Part shown: in pieces, positions 8,629 through 17,237 of the stretch
Layout of the letters: every line of letters starts with the position of its first letter
How positions within the stretch are numbered: position 1 is the stretch's first letter
Source: Sphingomonas anseongensis
Lineage (GTDB): Bacteria > Pseudomonadota > Alphaproteobacteria > Sphingomonadales > Sphingomonadaceae
Length of the DNA: 64,000 nt
Reading direction: 5' to 3'
NCBI RefSeq assembly: GCF_023516495.1
Contig: NZ_JAMGBC010000001.1
Span: 2,161,189-2,225,188 of the forward strand
The notes under the pieces: generated by a model
What the model was told of the DNA's origin: nothing
The model's database searches: none
What the model saw: only the letters and a program-made list of their open reading frames with translations
Position numbers and translations under genes: made by a program

Positions 8629-9121
8629 TTTCGACGGACTCCTTGGGTTCCTCGCCGCGCATCAGGAACGCGCGCAGTAACAGGATGACGACGCCGATGC
8701 TAATAGCAGCATCGCCGACATTGAAGACCAAAAAGGGGCGGAACGCCCCGAAGTGAAGATCGGCGAAGTCGACCACATAGCCGTGGCGCACCCGGTCGAG
8801 GATATTGCCCAGCGCACCGCCGAGGATCATGCCCAGCGCCGCCTGGTCCCAGCGGTGCCTTTCGCGGCCGATCCACACCGCAACCGCGACCGCGATGGCG
8901 CTCGTCACACCGACCAGCATCCAGCGGCCGACCTCGGTCGTCGCGTTGAACAGGCCGAGCGAGATCCCGTTATTCTCGGTCCAGGTGAAGTTGAAGATCG
9001 GAAGGATCGTGATCTGCGCCACTTCCTGGAGGTGAAGCGGGCCCGATACGAACCACTTGGCCAGTTGGTCGGCCAGAAAGACGATCAGCGCGATCGTGAA
9101 GCCGAACGTGCGCTCACGCAT
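8621..9121 (-). CDS. lspA: Lipoprotein signal peptidase (signal peptidase II)
   Basis: A 166-residue inner-membrane aspartyl peptidase that removes signal peptides from prolipoproteins. Four hydrophobic segments are visible. The two catalytic aspartates lie in the conserved motifs GNILDRVRHGYVVDFADLH and FNVGDAAI, and the N-terminal DQLAKW motif is present. I chose the ATG at 9121, with GAGGAA eight bases upstream inside ileS; a second ATG two codons earlier is possible. It overlaps the end of ileS by 8 bp and is followed by the DUF3035 lipoprotein gene, the common ileS-lspA arrangement. Confidence 0.96.
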   Translation of the reverse strand: MRERTFGFTIALIVFLADQLAKWFVSGPLHLQEVAQITILPIFNFTWTENNGISLGLFNATTEVGRWMLVGVTSAIAVAVAVWIGRERHRWDQAALGMILGGALGNILDRVRHGYVVDFADLHFGAFRPFLVFNVGDAAISIGVVILLLRAFLMRGEEPKESVENA

Positions 9122-12041
9122 CCACATATTCCTCGCAGCGGTCGCACAAATCCCCGTCCTCCTCGACTTCCGGCAGGTAGCGCCAGCAGCGCCCGCACTT
9201 GTGGTTGCCGGTCTTTGTGATCTTCAAAGTGTCGCCCTGATGAACCGCCGACGTGATGAACAATTCGGCGAGCAATTCCGCGGGCGCGGGAAGCTCCGGC
9301 AGCGTGACTTCGGCCTCCAGGCTCGATCCGATGACCTTGTCGCGGCGAAGCGGCTCGATCGCCTCGGTCACGATCGCCCGAAGCTCGCGAAGGCGCGCCC
9401 ACGAGGCGGCATCGACCCTGAGCTCCGGGGCCAGATGGACGTTCGGCCATTCCAGCAAGTGGACGCTTCCGCCCTCCGGGAAGCGGGTCCCCCACACCTC
9501 CTCGGACGTGAAGACCAGCACCGGCGCTGCGTACCGGATGAGTGCGTGAAAAAGGACGTCGAGCACCGAGCGATAGGCTCGACGCGTCTGCGACTGGCGG
9601 CCGGTCAGCGCATCGACGTCGCAATAGAGCACGTCCTTGCGGATATCGAAGTAGAAGGCGGACAGGTCTTCGTTGCAGAAATCGGTAAGCGCGCGGACAT
9701 AATCGTTGAAGTCGAAATCCTGGATCGCAGTGCGAAGCCGCTCGTCGAGGTCGCTGAGAAGGCCGAGCATGTAACGCTCGAGCTCGGGCATCTCGCCCGG
9801 CGCCACGCCGTCCGCGCCGTCGAAATCGCTCAAGGCGCCGAGCAGGTAACGGAAGGTGTTGCGGAGCTTTCGATACTGGTCGGCGACTCCGCTCAGGATC
9901 TCCTTCCCGATGCGGTGATCCTCGGTGAAGTCGACCGACAGCGCCCACAGCCGCAGGATGTCCGCGCCGTAATCTCGCATGAGGTCGAGCGGATCGACGG
10001 TGTTCCCAAGGCTCTTGGACATCTTCATGCCCTTGGCGTCCATCGTGAAGCCGTGGGTGAGCACCGCATTGTAAGGCGCGCGGCCGCGGGTCCCGCAGCT
10101 TTCGAGCAGAGACGACTGGAACCAGCCGCGGTGCTGGTCGGACCCTTCGAGATAGAGGTCCGCCGGCCAGACCAGATCGGACCAGCGTCCGCTTTCGAGG
10201 ACGAAGGCGTGGGTGCAGCCGCTGTCGAACCAGACGTCGAGGATGTCGCCGACCATCTCGTAATCGTCAGGGTTGCGGTTGCCGAGGAAATGCGCCGCAT
10301 TGGCTTCGTCCCAGGCGTCGACGCCCTGTTCGCGGATCGCCTCGACGATGCGGCTGTTCACATTGGGATCGACCAGGACTTCGCCCGTCGCCCGCTCGAC
10401 GAACAGCGCGATGGGCACGCCCCAGGCGCGCTGGCGGCTGATCACCCAGTCCGGCCGGCCCTCGACCATCGACTGGATGCGGTTGCGTCCCTTCTCGGGG
10501 ACGAAGCGGGTGTCGGCGATGGCGTGGAGCGCTACCTGGCGAAGCGAGCGCTTGGGACGCTTCTCGAGCGGTTTTTCGAGGAGTGCGCCGCCCTCGTTCT
10601 CCCACCGGCTCTCGAAGAACCAGCGGCAGCTCCGCTCGTCCATCAATTTGTCCATCGGGATGAACCATTGAGGGGTGCAGCGATAGATGACCTTTGCCTT
10701 CGACCGCCACGAATGCGGGTAGCTGTGCTTGAAGTCCGCACTCGCCGCGAGGAGGGCGCCGGCTTCGCGAAGGTCGGAGCAGATCGGCCCGTCGGGCGCG
10801 TTGAACTTGGCGTTGATGACCGAGCCTTGCCCGCCGAGCCAGAGCCAGTCGGGCCGGTAGAAGCCGCCCGCATCGACCGCGAACACCGGGTCGATACCGT
10901 TGGCGCGGCACAGCTCGAAATCGTCCTCGCCATGGTCGGGCGCCATGTGGACCAGGCCGGTGCCCTGGTCGGTGGTGACGAAGTCGCCGGCGAGGAACGG
11001 ACGCGGTTTCGCGAAGAACCCGCCGAGCTTGTGCATCGGGTGGCGGGCGATCGTGCCGGCGAGGTCTGAGCCTTTGCAAATCAGTTCCGAGAGCGCCATT
11101 CGAGCCTGAGCGCTCTGCGTTCGATCTAAGAAGGCATCCACTAGCTCACGCGCGACGAGGAATTTTCCATTGTGCCACGGATTCGCGGCTAGACGAGCTT
11201 CGTATTCGGCTTGTGACTCATCGTCCTCTCTAGGAACGACCGTCATGATTAGAAAGTAATCAACGTCGGGCCCGTAAGCGATTCCCTGGTTGACCGGGAT
11301 TGTCCACGGCGTGGTTGTCCACACGACCGCATAGGCGCCGACCAGCTCGGGGATCGGGCTCTCGACGATCTCGAACGCGACATCGATCTGGGTCGAGACG
11401 ATGTCCTCATACTCGATCTCGGCCTCGGCCAGCGCGGTCTTCTCGACCGGCGACCACATCACGGGCTTGGCGCCGCGGTACAGCTGGCCGCTCTTCGCGA
11501 ACTTGAACAGCTCCGAGACGATGGTCGCCTCACTGTCATATTGCATCGTCAGGTAGGGGTTGGCCCAATCGGCGCCGATGCCGAGCCGCTTCAGCTGCTC
11601 GCGCTGAACGTCCACCCAATGCTGGGCATAGGCGCGGCACTCGGCGCGGAACTCCTTGACCGGCACCTCGTCCTTGTTGAGCTTCTTCTTGCGATACTGC
11701 TCCTCGACCTTCCATTCGATCGGAAGGCCGTGGCAGTCCCACCCGGGAACGTAGGGAGCGTCCTTGCCCAGGAGCGTCTGCGTCCGGACCACCATGTCCT
11801 TCAGGACGTGGTTCAGCGCATGACCGATGTGCATGTCGCCGTTGGCGTAGGGCGGGCCGTCGTGGAAGATGAACTTGGGCTTCCCCGCGCGCGCACGCCG
11901 CACTTCGCCGTAGAGGTCCTGTTCCTCCCAGCGGGCAAGGATCGCCGGCTCCTTCTGCGGAAGCCCGGCCTTCATCGGAAAGTCGGTCTTCGGTAGGAAT
12001 ACGGTCGGCCGGTAATCGGGTTTTTGCGGCGCGTCAGCCAT
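9114..12041 (-). CDS. ileS: Isoleucyl-tRNA synthetase
   Basis: A 975-residue class I aminoacyl-tRNA synthetase that charges tRNA-Ile. The HIGH signature (MHIGHALNH) is near residue 75 and the KMSKS loop is present (GMKMSKSLGN). Between them is the CP1 editing domain, including GTGLVHMAPDHGEDD. The C-terminus carries a zinc-binding knuckle with cysteines in CGRCWRY and LCDRCEEY. Length and domain order are normal for bacterial IleRS. A stretch around 11060-11290 within the editing region has noticeably lower GC and atypical codons compared with the flanking gene. The end overlaps lspA. Confidence 0.98.
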   Translation of the reverse strand: MADAPQKPDYRPTVFLPKTDFPMKAGLPQKEPAILARWEEQDLYGEVRRARAGKPKFIFHDGPPYANGDMHIGHALNHVLKDMVVRTQTLLGKDAPYVPGWDCHGLPIEWKVEEQYRKKKLNKDEVPVKEFRAECRAYAQHWVDVQREQLKRLGIGADWANPYLTMQYDSEATIVSELFKFAKSGQLYRGAKPVMWSPVEKTALAEAEIEYEDIVSTQIDVAFEIVESPIPELVGAYAVVWTTTPWTIPVNQGIAYGPDVDYFLIMTVVPREDDESQAEYEARLAANPWHNGKFLVARELVDAFLDRTQSAQARMALSELICKGSDLAGTIARHPMHKLGGFFAKPRPFLAGDFVTTDQGTGLVHMAPDHGEDDFELCRANGIDPVFAVDAGGFYRPDWLWLGGQGSVINAKFNAPDGPICSDLREAGALLAASADFKHSYPHSWRSKAKVIYRCTPQWFIPMDKLMDERSCRWFFESRWENEGGALLEKPLEKRPKRSLRQVALHAIADTRFVPEKGRNRIQSMVEGRPDWVISRQRAWGVPIALFVERATGEVLVDPNVNSRIVEAIREQGVDAWDEANAAHFLGNRNPDDYEMVGDILDVWFDSGCTHAFVLESGRWSDLVWPADLYLEGSDQHRGWFQSSLLESCGTRGRAPYNAVLTHGFTMDAKGMKMSKSLGNTVDPLDLMRDYGADILRLWALSVDFTEDHRIGKEILSGVADQYRKLRNTFRYLLGALSDFDGADGVAPGEMPELERYMLGLLSDLDERLRTAIQDFDFNDYVRALTDFCNEDLSAFYFDIRKDVLYCDVDALTGRQSQTRRAYRSVLDVLFHALIRYAAPVLVFTSEEVWGTRFPEGGSVHLLEWPNVHLAPELRVDAASWARLRELRAIVTEAIEPLRRDKVIGSSLEAEVTLPELPAPAELLAELFITSAVHQGDTLKITKTGNHKCGRCWRYLPEVEEDGDLCDRCEEYVDA

Positions 12042-12079
12042 TGACCGCGGGCCTTAGCGGGCGGCTTGCGGAATGCAAA

Positions 12080-13006
12080 CTAGGGACCGAGCAGCCGGCG
12101 CGCTTCCGCTTCGTCCTCGCGCATTCGCTCGACGAGCGCGTCGACGCTGTCGAACTTCTTCTCCGGCCGGATGAACGCGACCAGGTCGGTCTCGATGGTA
12201 CGGCCGTAAAGGTCGCCGTCCCAGTCGAAGATGTAGGTCTCGAGATATTCCTCGCCCTCCTCGAACGTCGGGCGAACTCCGAAGCTGGCCGCTCCGCTAT
12301 GCTCGCTTCCGTCATCGAGCCGCACGCGTACCGCATAGATCCCATAGGCCGGCCGCTGGTAGCGGCCCAGCGACACGTTGGCGGTTGGAAAGCCGAGGTC
12401 GTGGCCGCGGCCGTCGCCGCGCTGGACGACCGCTTCGACGGCGAAAGGGCGGGTGAGGAGGTGGGTCGCGCTCGCCGTATCGCCAGCGGCGAGCGCCTGC
12501 CGAATCCGGCTGGAGGAAACAGGTTCGCCGTCGAGGATAACCGGCGCCACGGTTTCGGCGTCGATCCCATGAGCCTTGCCCAGCTCGCTCATGGTCTCGG
12601 CATTCCCGGCCCGCCCGCGGCCGAAGGTGAAGTCGGTGCCGGTAACCACAGCTGCCACCCCGAGCCGCTTGGCCAGGACGTCTGATACGAAATCCTCGGC
12701 GCTGGTCGTCGCCAGCGCCTTGTCGAAGCCGAACACCAGCATGCCGTCGGCACCGGCATGGGCGAACAGCCGCTCGCGCTGGTCGAGGCTGGTCAGCCGG
12801 AACGGCGGCACGTCGGGCTTGAAGAAGCGGACCGGGTGGGGATCGAAGGTAGCGACGATCACCGGCCGCCGCTCGTGAAATCCGAGCGCGATCGCCCGGT
12901 TGACGACGGCCTGGTGGCCCAGGTGGAAGCCGTCGAAATTGCCGAGCGCGACCACGCTCCCGCGGAGGCTTTCCGGCATCGGCTGGTCGTGCGACAGGCG
13001 GATCAT
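12080..13006 (-). CDS. ribF: Bifunctional riboflavin kinase / FAD synthetase
   Basis: A 308-residue enzyme that makes FMN from riboflavin and then FAD. The N-terminal FAD synthetase domain (about 1-170) shows the nucleotidyltransferase motifs GNFDGFHLGHQ and ATFDPHP, and the later SSSRIRQAL. The C-terminal riboflavin kinase domain (about 180-305) contains GRGHDLGFPTAN, PAYGIYAV and the ETYIFDWDGDLYG region. The length and order are standard. It lies 38 bp upstream of ileS on the same strand, as in many bacteria, so ribF-ileS-lspA form a likely operon. Confidence 0.97.
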   Translation of the reverse strand: MIRLSHDQPMPESLRGSVVALGNFDGFHLGHQAVVNRAIALGFHERRPVIVATFDPHPVRFFKPDVPPFRLTSLDQRERLFAHAGADGMLVFGFDKALATTSAEDFVSDVLAKRLGVAAVVTGTDFTFGRGRAGNAETMSELGKAHGIDAETVAPVILDGEPVSSSRIRQALAAGDTASATHLLTRPFAVEAVVQRGDGRGHDLGFPTANVSLGRYQRPAYGIYAVRVRLDDGSEHSGAASFGVRPTFEEGEEYLETYIFDWDGDLYGRTIETDLVAFIRPEKKFDSVDALVERMREDEAEARRLLGP

Positions 13007-13251
13007 TGGACGCCGGCTCTATCCGGCAGCGTCACGCTCGGCAATCGCGCTCCTCCCAAGCTTGACTCGGCAGTAGTGGAATCCTACATGGGTCCTATCC
13101 CGATCTACCGGTTTCCGGCGGCGCATTCGTGCGCGCGTCGGTTTTTCGTTTTGATCGGGACCACATAGCGAGGAGATAGGCGGCGGTTTCTACGAGTGGG
13201 CTTTCCCTCTCGCGAAGCATGATCGCCTGTGGAGCTTAAAAAGGAAATAGA

Positions 13252-13620
13252 ATGGCACGTATTGCCGGCGTCAATATCCCATCGAACAAGCGCGTCGAGA
13301 TCGCGCTCACCTACATCCACGGAATCGGCCGAACCACGGCCAAGACGATCATCGGAAAGCTGGGCATCGCGCCCGAGCGCCGGGTCCAGGACCTGACCGA
13401 CCAGGAAGTCCTGCACATCCGTGAGGAAATCGATGCGAACCAGACGGTCGAGGGCGACCTTCGCCGCGAGACCGCGATGAACATCAAGCGGCTGATGGAC
13501 CTCGCCTCGTACAGGGGCCTGAGGCACCGCAAAGGCCTGCCGGTCCGCGGACAGCGCACGCATACCAACGCGCGCACCCGCAAGGGCAAGGCACGGCCGA
13601 TCGCGGGGAAGAAGAAATAA
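13252..13620 (+). CDS. rpsM: 30S ribosomal protein S13
   Basis: A 122-residue ribosomal protein of the small-subunit head that contacts the P-site tRNA and bridges to the large subunit. The N-terminus [20 protein letters not shown], the HhH-like [14 protein letters not shown], and the basic C-terminal [19 protein letters not shown] are all diagnostic. It starts a three-gene block with rpsK and rpoA. The 245 bp upstream, shared with divergent ribF, must hold the promoter; an AAAAAGGAAATAG stretch just before the ATG provides the ribosome-binding site. Confidence 0.98.
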   Translation: MARIAGVNIPSNKRVEIALTYIHGIGRTTAKTIIGKLGIAPERRVQDLTDQEVLHIREEIDANQTVEGDLRRETAMNIKRLMDLASYRGLRHRKGLPVRGQRTHTNARTRKGKARPIAGKKK

Positions 13621-13691
13621 CCGAAGTCCGAGGGACTCTTGGTTCTTTCTTCCCACTCCACCGTCAGCAGTTTTGAACAGGATTTAGCTTA

Positions 13692-14081
13692 ATGGCCCAG
13701 GCACCGCAGCGTCTCCGCAGAAGGGAACGCAAGAACATTACGGCCGGCGTGGCTCACGTGAACGCCAGCTTCAACAACACGATGATCACCATCACCGACG
13801 CTCAGGGCAACGCAATCGCGTGGAGCTCGGCCGGGATGATGGGCTTCAAGGGCAGCCGCAAGTCGACTCCCTATGCCGCCCAGGTCGCAGCCGAGGACGC
13901 GGGCAAGAAGGCCGCCGAGCACGGCGTCCGGACGCTCGAAGTGGAGGTCAAGGGACCGGGATCGGGCCGTGAGAGCGCGCTTCGCGCCCTCCAGGCGGTC
14001 GGATTCACGATCACCTCGATCCGCGACGTGACGCCGATCCCCCACAACGGGGTCCGGCCGAGCAAGCGCCGCCGGGTGTAA
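13692..14081 (+). CDS. rpsK: 30S ribosomal protein S11
   Basis: A 129-residue small-subunit platform protein that lines the mRNA exit region. Signature segments include [40 protein letters not shown], and the C-terminal [18 protein letters not shown]. Length and sequence are typical. It follows rpsM by 71 bp, in the usual alpha-operon order, though rpsD does not follow here, which is normal for alphaproteobacteria. Confidence 0.98.
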   Translation: MAQAPQRLRRRERKNITAGVAHVNASFNNTMITITDAQGNAIAWSSAGMMGFKGSRKSTPYAAQVAAEDAGKKAAEHGVRTLEVEVKGPGSGRESALRALQAVGFTITSIRDVTPIPHNGVRPSKRRRV

Positions 14082-14092
14082 TCGGACGAGTG

Positions 14093-14149
14093 CGTCCCCG
14101 CTTGCCGGGGACGGCGAACAGAGATTTCAAATCGGGGCTGCGAAGCCCC
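14093..14149 (+). promoter_or_regulatory. Two stable intercistronic hairpins between rpsK and rpoA
   Basis: Two RNA hairpins can form in the 87-bp gap. The first has an 8-bp stem (14093-14100 with 14106-14113) and a five-base loop. The second pairs GGGGCT with AGCCCC (14134-14139 and 14144-14149) around a GCGA tetraloop of the GNRA type. Neither has a T-tract, so they are unlikely to terminate transcription fully. They could stabilise the mRNA ends after processing or tune rpoA translation; the second ends about nine bases before the rpoA ribosome-binding site. Confidence 0.5.
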
Positions 14150-14168
14150 CAACTGCCAAGGGATGAAA

Positions 14169-15236
14169 ATGGCCGTCAACGCAAAGAACTGGCAGGAATT
14201 GAAGAAGCCCAACGCTCTCGAGAGGAAGCAGGGCCATGGCGACGTCCGCCGTCGCGCAGTCTTCGTCGCGGAGCCGCTCGAGCGCGGTTTTGGAATGACT
14301 CTCGGCAACTCGCTTCGGCGGGTTCTGCTCAGCTCGCTCCAGGGCGCCGCAGTCACCTCGATCAAGATCGAGGGCGCGCTCCACGAGTTCAGTTCGCTTC
14401 CGGGAATCCGCGAGGACGTGACCGACATCGTCCTCAACGTGAAGCAGATCGCTCTGAAGATGGAAGGCGAGGGGCCCAAGCGGCTCCAGCTTTCGGCGAC
14501 CGGCCCCGCGGAAGTCACCGCAGGGATGATCGCGACCGCAGGCGACATGGAGATCACCAACCCCGATCTCGTCATCTGCCACCTGGACCAGGGCGCGACT
14601 CTTAACATGGAGCTGACCGCCGACATCGGTAAGGGCTATGTCCCGGCGCAGGCCAACCGGCCGGTCGACGCTCCGATCGGGCTGATCCCGGTCGACGCGC
14701 TCTATTCCCCGGTCCGCCAGGTCGCCTACAAGGTCGAGAACACCCGCGTCGGGCAGGAGCTCGATTACGACAAGCTGACGCTGACGATCGAGACCGACGG
14801 CACCGTCGCCCCGGAAGATGCGCTCGCTTATGCGGCCCGGATCCTCCAGGACCAGCTGCAGCTGTTCGTCCACTTCGACGACAGCCAGGTCCGCGCTGCT
14901 GCTCCGGCGATGATCGGGCAGCCGGCGATGGCCGCCGAGACTCCGGCCGACACCAACCAGCTCAACCGCTACCTTCTCAAGAAGGTCGACGAACTTGAGC
15001 TGTCGGTTCGCAGCGCCAACTGCCTGAAGAACGACAACATCATCTACATCGGCGACCTGGTCCAGAAGACCGAAGCCGAGATGCTTCGTACTCCGAACTT
15101 CGGCCGCAAGTCCTTGAACGAGATCAAGGAAGTGCTCGCCAGCATGGGCCTTCGTCTCGGAATGGACATCCCCGGATGGCCGCCCGAGAACATCGAGGAA
15201 ATGGCGAAGAAGCTCGAGCAGGAAATGCTCGGCTAA
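14169..15236 (+). CDS. rpoA: RNA polymerase alpha subunit
   Basis: A 355-residue alpha subunit. The N-terminal domain assembles RNA polymerase: [21 protein letters not shown] is the dimerisation and beta-contact signature. After a linker, the C-terminal domain (about 255-330) contains the promoter UP-element binding HhH motif around [20 protein letters not shown] and [14 protein letters not shown] chose the ATG at 14169 because AAGGG lies six bases upstream; the ATG at 14163 is too close to that site. A strong terminator follows directly, so rplQ is not co-transcribed from here. Confidence 0.98.
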   Translation: MAVNAKNWQELKKPNALERKQGHGDVRRRAVFVAEPLERGFGMTLGNSLRRVLLSSLQGAAVTSIKIEGALHEFSSLPGIREDVTDIVLNVKQIALKMEGEGPKRLQLSATGPAEVTAGMIATAGDMEITNPDLVICHLDQGATLNMELTADIGKGYVPAQANRPVDAPIGLIPVDALYSPVRQVAYKVENTRVGQELDYDKLTLTIETDGTVAPEDALAYAARILQDQLQLFVHFDDSQVRAAAPAMIGQPAMAAETPADTNQLNRYLLKKVDELELSVRSANCLKNDNIIYIGDLVQKTEAEMLRTPNFGRKSLNEIKEVLASMGLRLGMDIPGWPPENIEEMAKKLEQEMLG

Positions 15237-15264
15237 GCAGCCGCCGGGTTTACGAGACAAAGGA

Positions 15265-15296
15265 GGGCCGTCCCGATGGGGCGGCCCTTTCCTTTT
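15265..15296 (+). terminator. Intrinsic terminator after rpoA
   Basis: A 10-bp GC-rich stem (GGGCCGTCCC with GGGGCGGCCC, one G-U pair) and a three-base GAT loop are followed by TTTCCTTTT. It lies 28 bp after the rpoA stop and should end the rpsM-rpsK-rpoA transcript before the small gene at 15370. Confidence 0.85.
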
Positions 15297-15369
15297 GTGC
15301 TATCGGCCGCGCGACCAGTGCTTCGCGGCGGCGACCGCCAAGCCGCGACGCGCCTGGACGGAGGCAGAT

Positions 15370-15663
15370 ATGGCAGACCGAAGGCGCAACGATCCCTACA
15401 GGAATTTCAACTTTCGAATGGTGTTCGGCGCAGCGATCGCGGCGATTGCCGGCTTCGCCCTGGTGAAGAAGGTGATGCCCGGAGTTTCGGCAAAGTACCG
15501 CAAGCCGAGGGACTATGTCTCGGAAGTGCCGGCCGGGTCACGCCCGATCGAAGCGGTAGGGACCAGCGTCGCGGCAGGCCGAACGGCTGGCAAGGCCAAG
15601 AAGCGCCCCGCAAGCCACGGGCGAGCGCGCAAGAAAAGGACCGCCGCGCCCAAGCGGCGCTGA
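15370..15663 (+). CDS. Small basic hypothetical membrane-anchored protein
   Basis: A 97-residue protein with a good ribosome-binding site (GGAGG five bases before the ATG). It begins MADRRRNDPYRNFNFRM, then a hydrophobic helix (VFGAAIAAIAGFALV) likely to span the membrane, and ends in a long Lys/Arg/Ala-rich disordered tail (KKRPASHGRARKKRTAA). The N-terminal DPYRNFNFR is also typical of the N-terminus of T4 gp19-like tail-tube proteins, although the rest of that fold is absent. It sits between rpoA and rplQ, where most related genomes have no gene. The function is unknown; the basic tail suggests nucleic-acid or membrane-surface binding. Confidence 0.65.
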   Translation: MADRRRNDPYRNFNFRMVFGAAIAAIAGFALVKKVMPGVSAKYRKPRDYVSEVPAGSRPIEAVGTSVAAGRTAGKAKKRPASHGRARKKRTAAPKRR

Positions 15664-15878
15664 GGTCGGGAAAGCGCCACAAATTAAAGGGGCGGCCCCA
15701 ATCCCCGAAGGGAAAAGGACCGCCCAAATGCCGGCTTGAGCCTCTGGCGGGTGGCTGCCAACGCGATTCTCTGGCCAGAAAACCGGTCCCGTTACAAGCA
15801 AAATCAGAGCTTCGGGCGCAAGCTTTGCTGCGGAAGCGACATGATTGTCATCATTAAATCAGAGCGGCCAGGCCCACG

Positions 15879-15914
15879 AAAAAAGGGGCGGCCGGCAATG
15901 CGTCGGCCACCCCT
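15879..15914 (-). terminator. Intrinsic terminator of the minus-strand secreted protein gene
   Basis: Read on the minus strand, AGGGGTGGCC pairs with GGCCGCCCCT (10 positions, one mismatch) across an 11-base loop and is followed by a run of T. It begins about 17 bp after the stop of the gene at 15931-16269. Confidence 0.75.
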
Positions 15915-15930
15915 CAATCGGTGAGTCTGG

Positions 15931-16269
15931 TTACTTCTTCTGGCTGAGAAGCTGCTTGTTCACGCTCTGAGCGAGAGCCTGCGAGCCTGATTTGGCGGTG
16001 CAGGTCGCGTCACCGCTCTTGAGCTGCTTGGCGAGCACGTTGGCGCTGACGTCGCAGACGTTGGCCGCAACGCCGATGGGGACCTGAACAGTGACCGGGA
16101 TGTTGAGGTTGTTGAGCGCCGCAATCTGGTCGTTGTTCAGGAAGTTGTTCAGCAAGGTCACGTCGCCGATCTGGACGTTGACGAGTCCGCTGCCGAGGTT
16201 CTGGCCTACTGCCGGGGCGGCAAAGGCAATCGAAGCGGCCGCTGCCGCCATCATGATACGCTTACTCAT
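15931..16269 (-). CDS. Small secreted hydrophobic-repeat protein, chaplin-like pattern
   Basis: A 112-residue protein with a clear signal peptide (MAAAAASIAFAAPAVGQ). The mature part alternates Val and small residues: LVNVQIGDVTLLNNFLN, then IPVTVQVPIGVAANVC, and has two cysteines (VCDVSANVL and ATCTAKSG) that could form a disulfide. The valine-rich VPxGVxxNVC block resembles the core of actinobacterial chaplins, small amyloid-forming surface proteins, but homology is not shown. AGGAG lies before the ATG at 16269. A terminator follows. It is inserted between rpoA and rplQ on the opposite strand. The function is unknown; an extracellular or periplasmic location is likely. Confidence 0.75.
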   Translation of the reverse strand: MSKRIMMAAAAASIAFAAPAVGQNLGSGLVNVQIGDVTLLNNFLNNDQIAALNNLNIPVTVQVPIGVAANVCDVSANVLAKQLKSGDATCTAKSGSQALAQSVNKQLLSQKK

Positions 16270-16692
16270 CGGTCTTCTCCTGGTGTTGGGCAGGGCGAAG
16301 CGAGTCCACGCCCTGCTTGGCTGGGGATCAAAACGAGCGAGTGCCGAGTTCGTCCGTTCAGTAACGACGACTCGCGCCCCCCGTGCGGCAGGAGACGTGA
16401 ACAGCCATAAGAAGTTGATCTTTGGCACGAAATTCGGACAGCTAGGGATGTCGGCGACCGGTCGCGGGCGCCCGCCGGCAGGCCTTGATCGACGCTCACG
16501 TACGGTTGGCGGGGCTAGTCTCCGCGTCATTGGTGGTGAGATCGCCAAGCTTGACTTCGAAGCGCTCTTGGGGTTGAGGAGCGCCTGCCGGCGGGACGCT
16601 TCCCGCCGCTTTTGTTTTGGGGACGGCCGCCCCCACAAGCGCGGCCTGGCCGGAGCTACCTCACACGGGCTCCAGACGAACGGAGAATGAAT
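16270..16692. promoter_or_regulatory. Non-coding region upstream of rplQ, with leader terminator-like hairpin
   Basis: No convincing gene is seen in these 423 bp. The region must hold the divergent promoters for rplQ and for the secreted protein at 15931. At 16590-16617 a GGCGGG/CCCGCC stem with a six-base loop is followed by GCTTTTGTTTT, which resembles an intrinsic terminator on the plus strand ahead of rplQ. At about 16284-16308 a CAGGGCG/GCCCTG hairpin lies in the probable 5' leader of the minus-strand gene. A TTGACT at 16551 is a possible -35 element, but no matching -10 element is convincing. Confidence 0.45.
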
Positions 16693-17109
16693 ATGCGCCA
16701 TCGTGTTGGCCATCGTAAGCTTCAGCGCACCTCGAGCCACCGGACGGCCCTGTTCCGCAACATGGCGGCCGCGCTGATCAAGCACGAGCAGATCACCACC
16801 ACCACCGCCAAGGCGAAGGAGCTTCGTCCTTACGTCGAGAAGCTGGTTACGTTGGCGAAGAAGGGCGGACTTTCGAACCGTCGCATCGCCCACTCGCGGA
16901 TTATGGACGAGACCCAGGAGCGCAAGCTGTTCGACGTCATCGGCCCTCGCTACGCCGATCGCAACGGCGGCTACACCCGCGTGGTGAAAGCCGGCATCCG
17001 CATGTCGGACTCCGCCTCGATCGCGATCATCGAGTTCGTCGACCGTGACCCCGCCGCCAAGGGACAGGATTCCGGCCCGGTCATGACCGAAGAGCTCGAA
17101 GAAGCCTAA
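16693..17109 (+). CDS. rplQ: 50S ribosomal protein L17
   Basis: A 138-residue large-subunit protein located near the peptide exit tunnel. The N-terminus [20 protein letters not shown], the [19 protein letters not shown] segment, and the [17 protein letters not shown] motif are diagnostic; the C-terminal extension after about residue 120 is common in alphaproteobacteria. I chose the ATG at 16693 because CGGAG lies seven bases upstream; an ATG two codons earlier is too close to it. L17 normally follows rpoA directly, but here 1.45 kb and two small genes intervene, so it must have its own promoter. Confidence 0.97.
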   Translation: MRHRVGHRKLQRTSSHRTALFRNMAAALIKHEQITTTTAKAKELRPYVEKLVTLAKKGGLSNRRIAHSRIMDETQERKLFDVIGPRYADRNGGYTRVVKAGIRMSDSASIAIIEFVDRDPAAKGQDSGPVMTEELEEA

Positions 17110-17237
17110 GCCCTTCAACCAAGCTGAATATTGGCAGACCGCTGCATTCAGCGGCGGTGCAATCGCGCGCGCCTAAACCTTCCGCATCCTCGGTTCGTTG
17201 TGTCCATCGAATCGAGCTTGTTCGAAGGAGAGTGGCC

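Noticed and set aside
9057..11069. Long open frame on the plus strand opposite ileS (about 670 codons)
   Set aside because: It is antisense to the clearly conserved ileS gene, has no recognisable domain, and its composition is that of a high-GC mirror frame.
15690..15735. Second terminator after the small basic protein
   Set aside because: GGGCGG and CCGCCC could pair, but the loop is over 20 bases and no T-tract follows on either strand.
16270..17118. Upstream extension of the minus-strand secreted protein to about 395 codons, running through rplQ
   Set aside because: The signal peptide and ribosome-binding site fix the start at 16269, and the extension runs antisense to rplQ.
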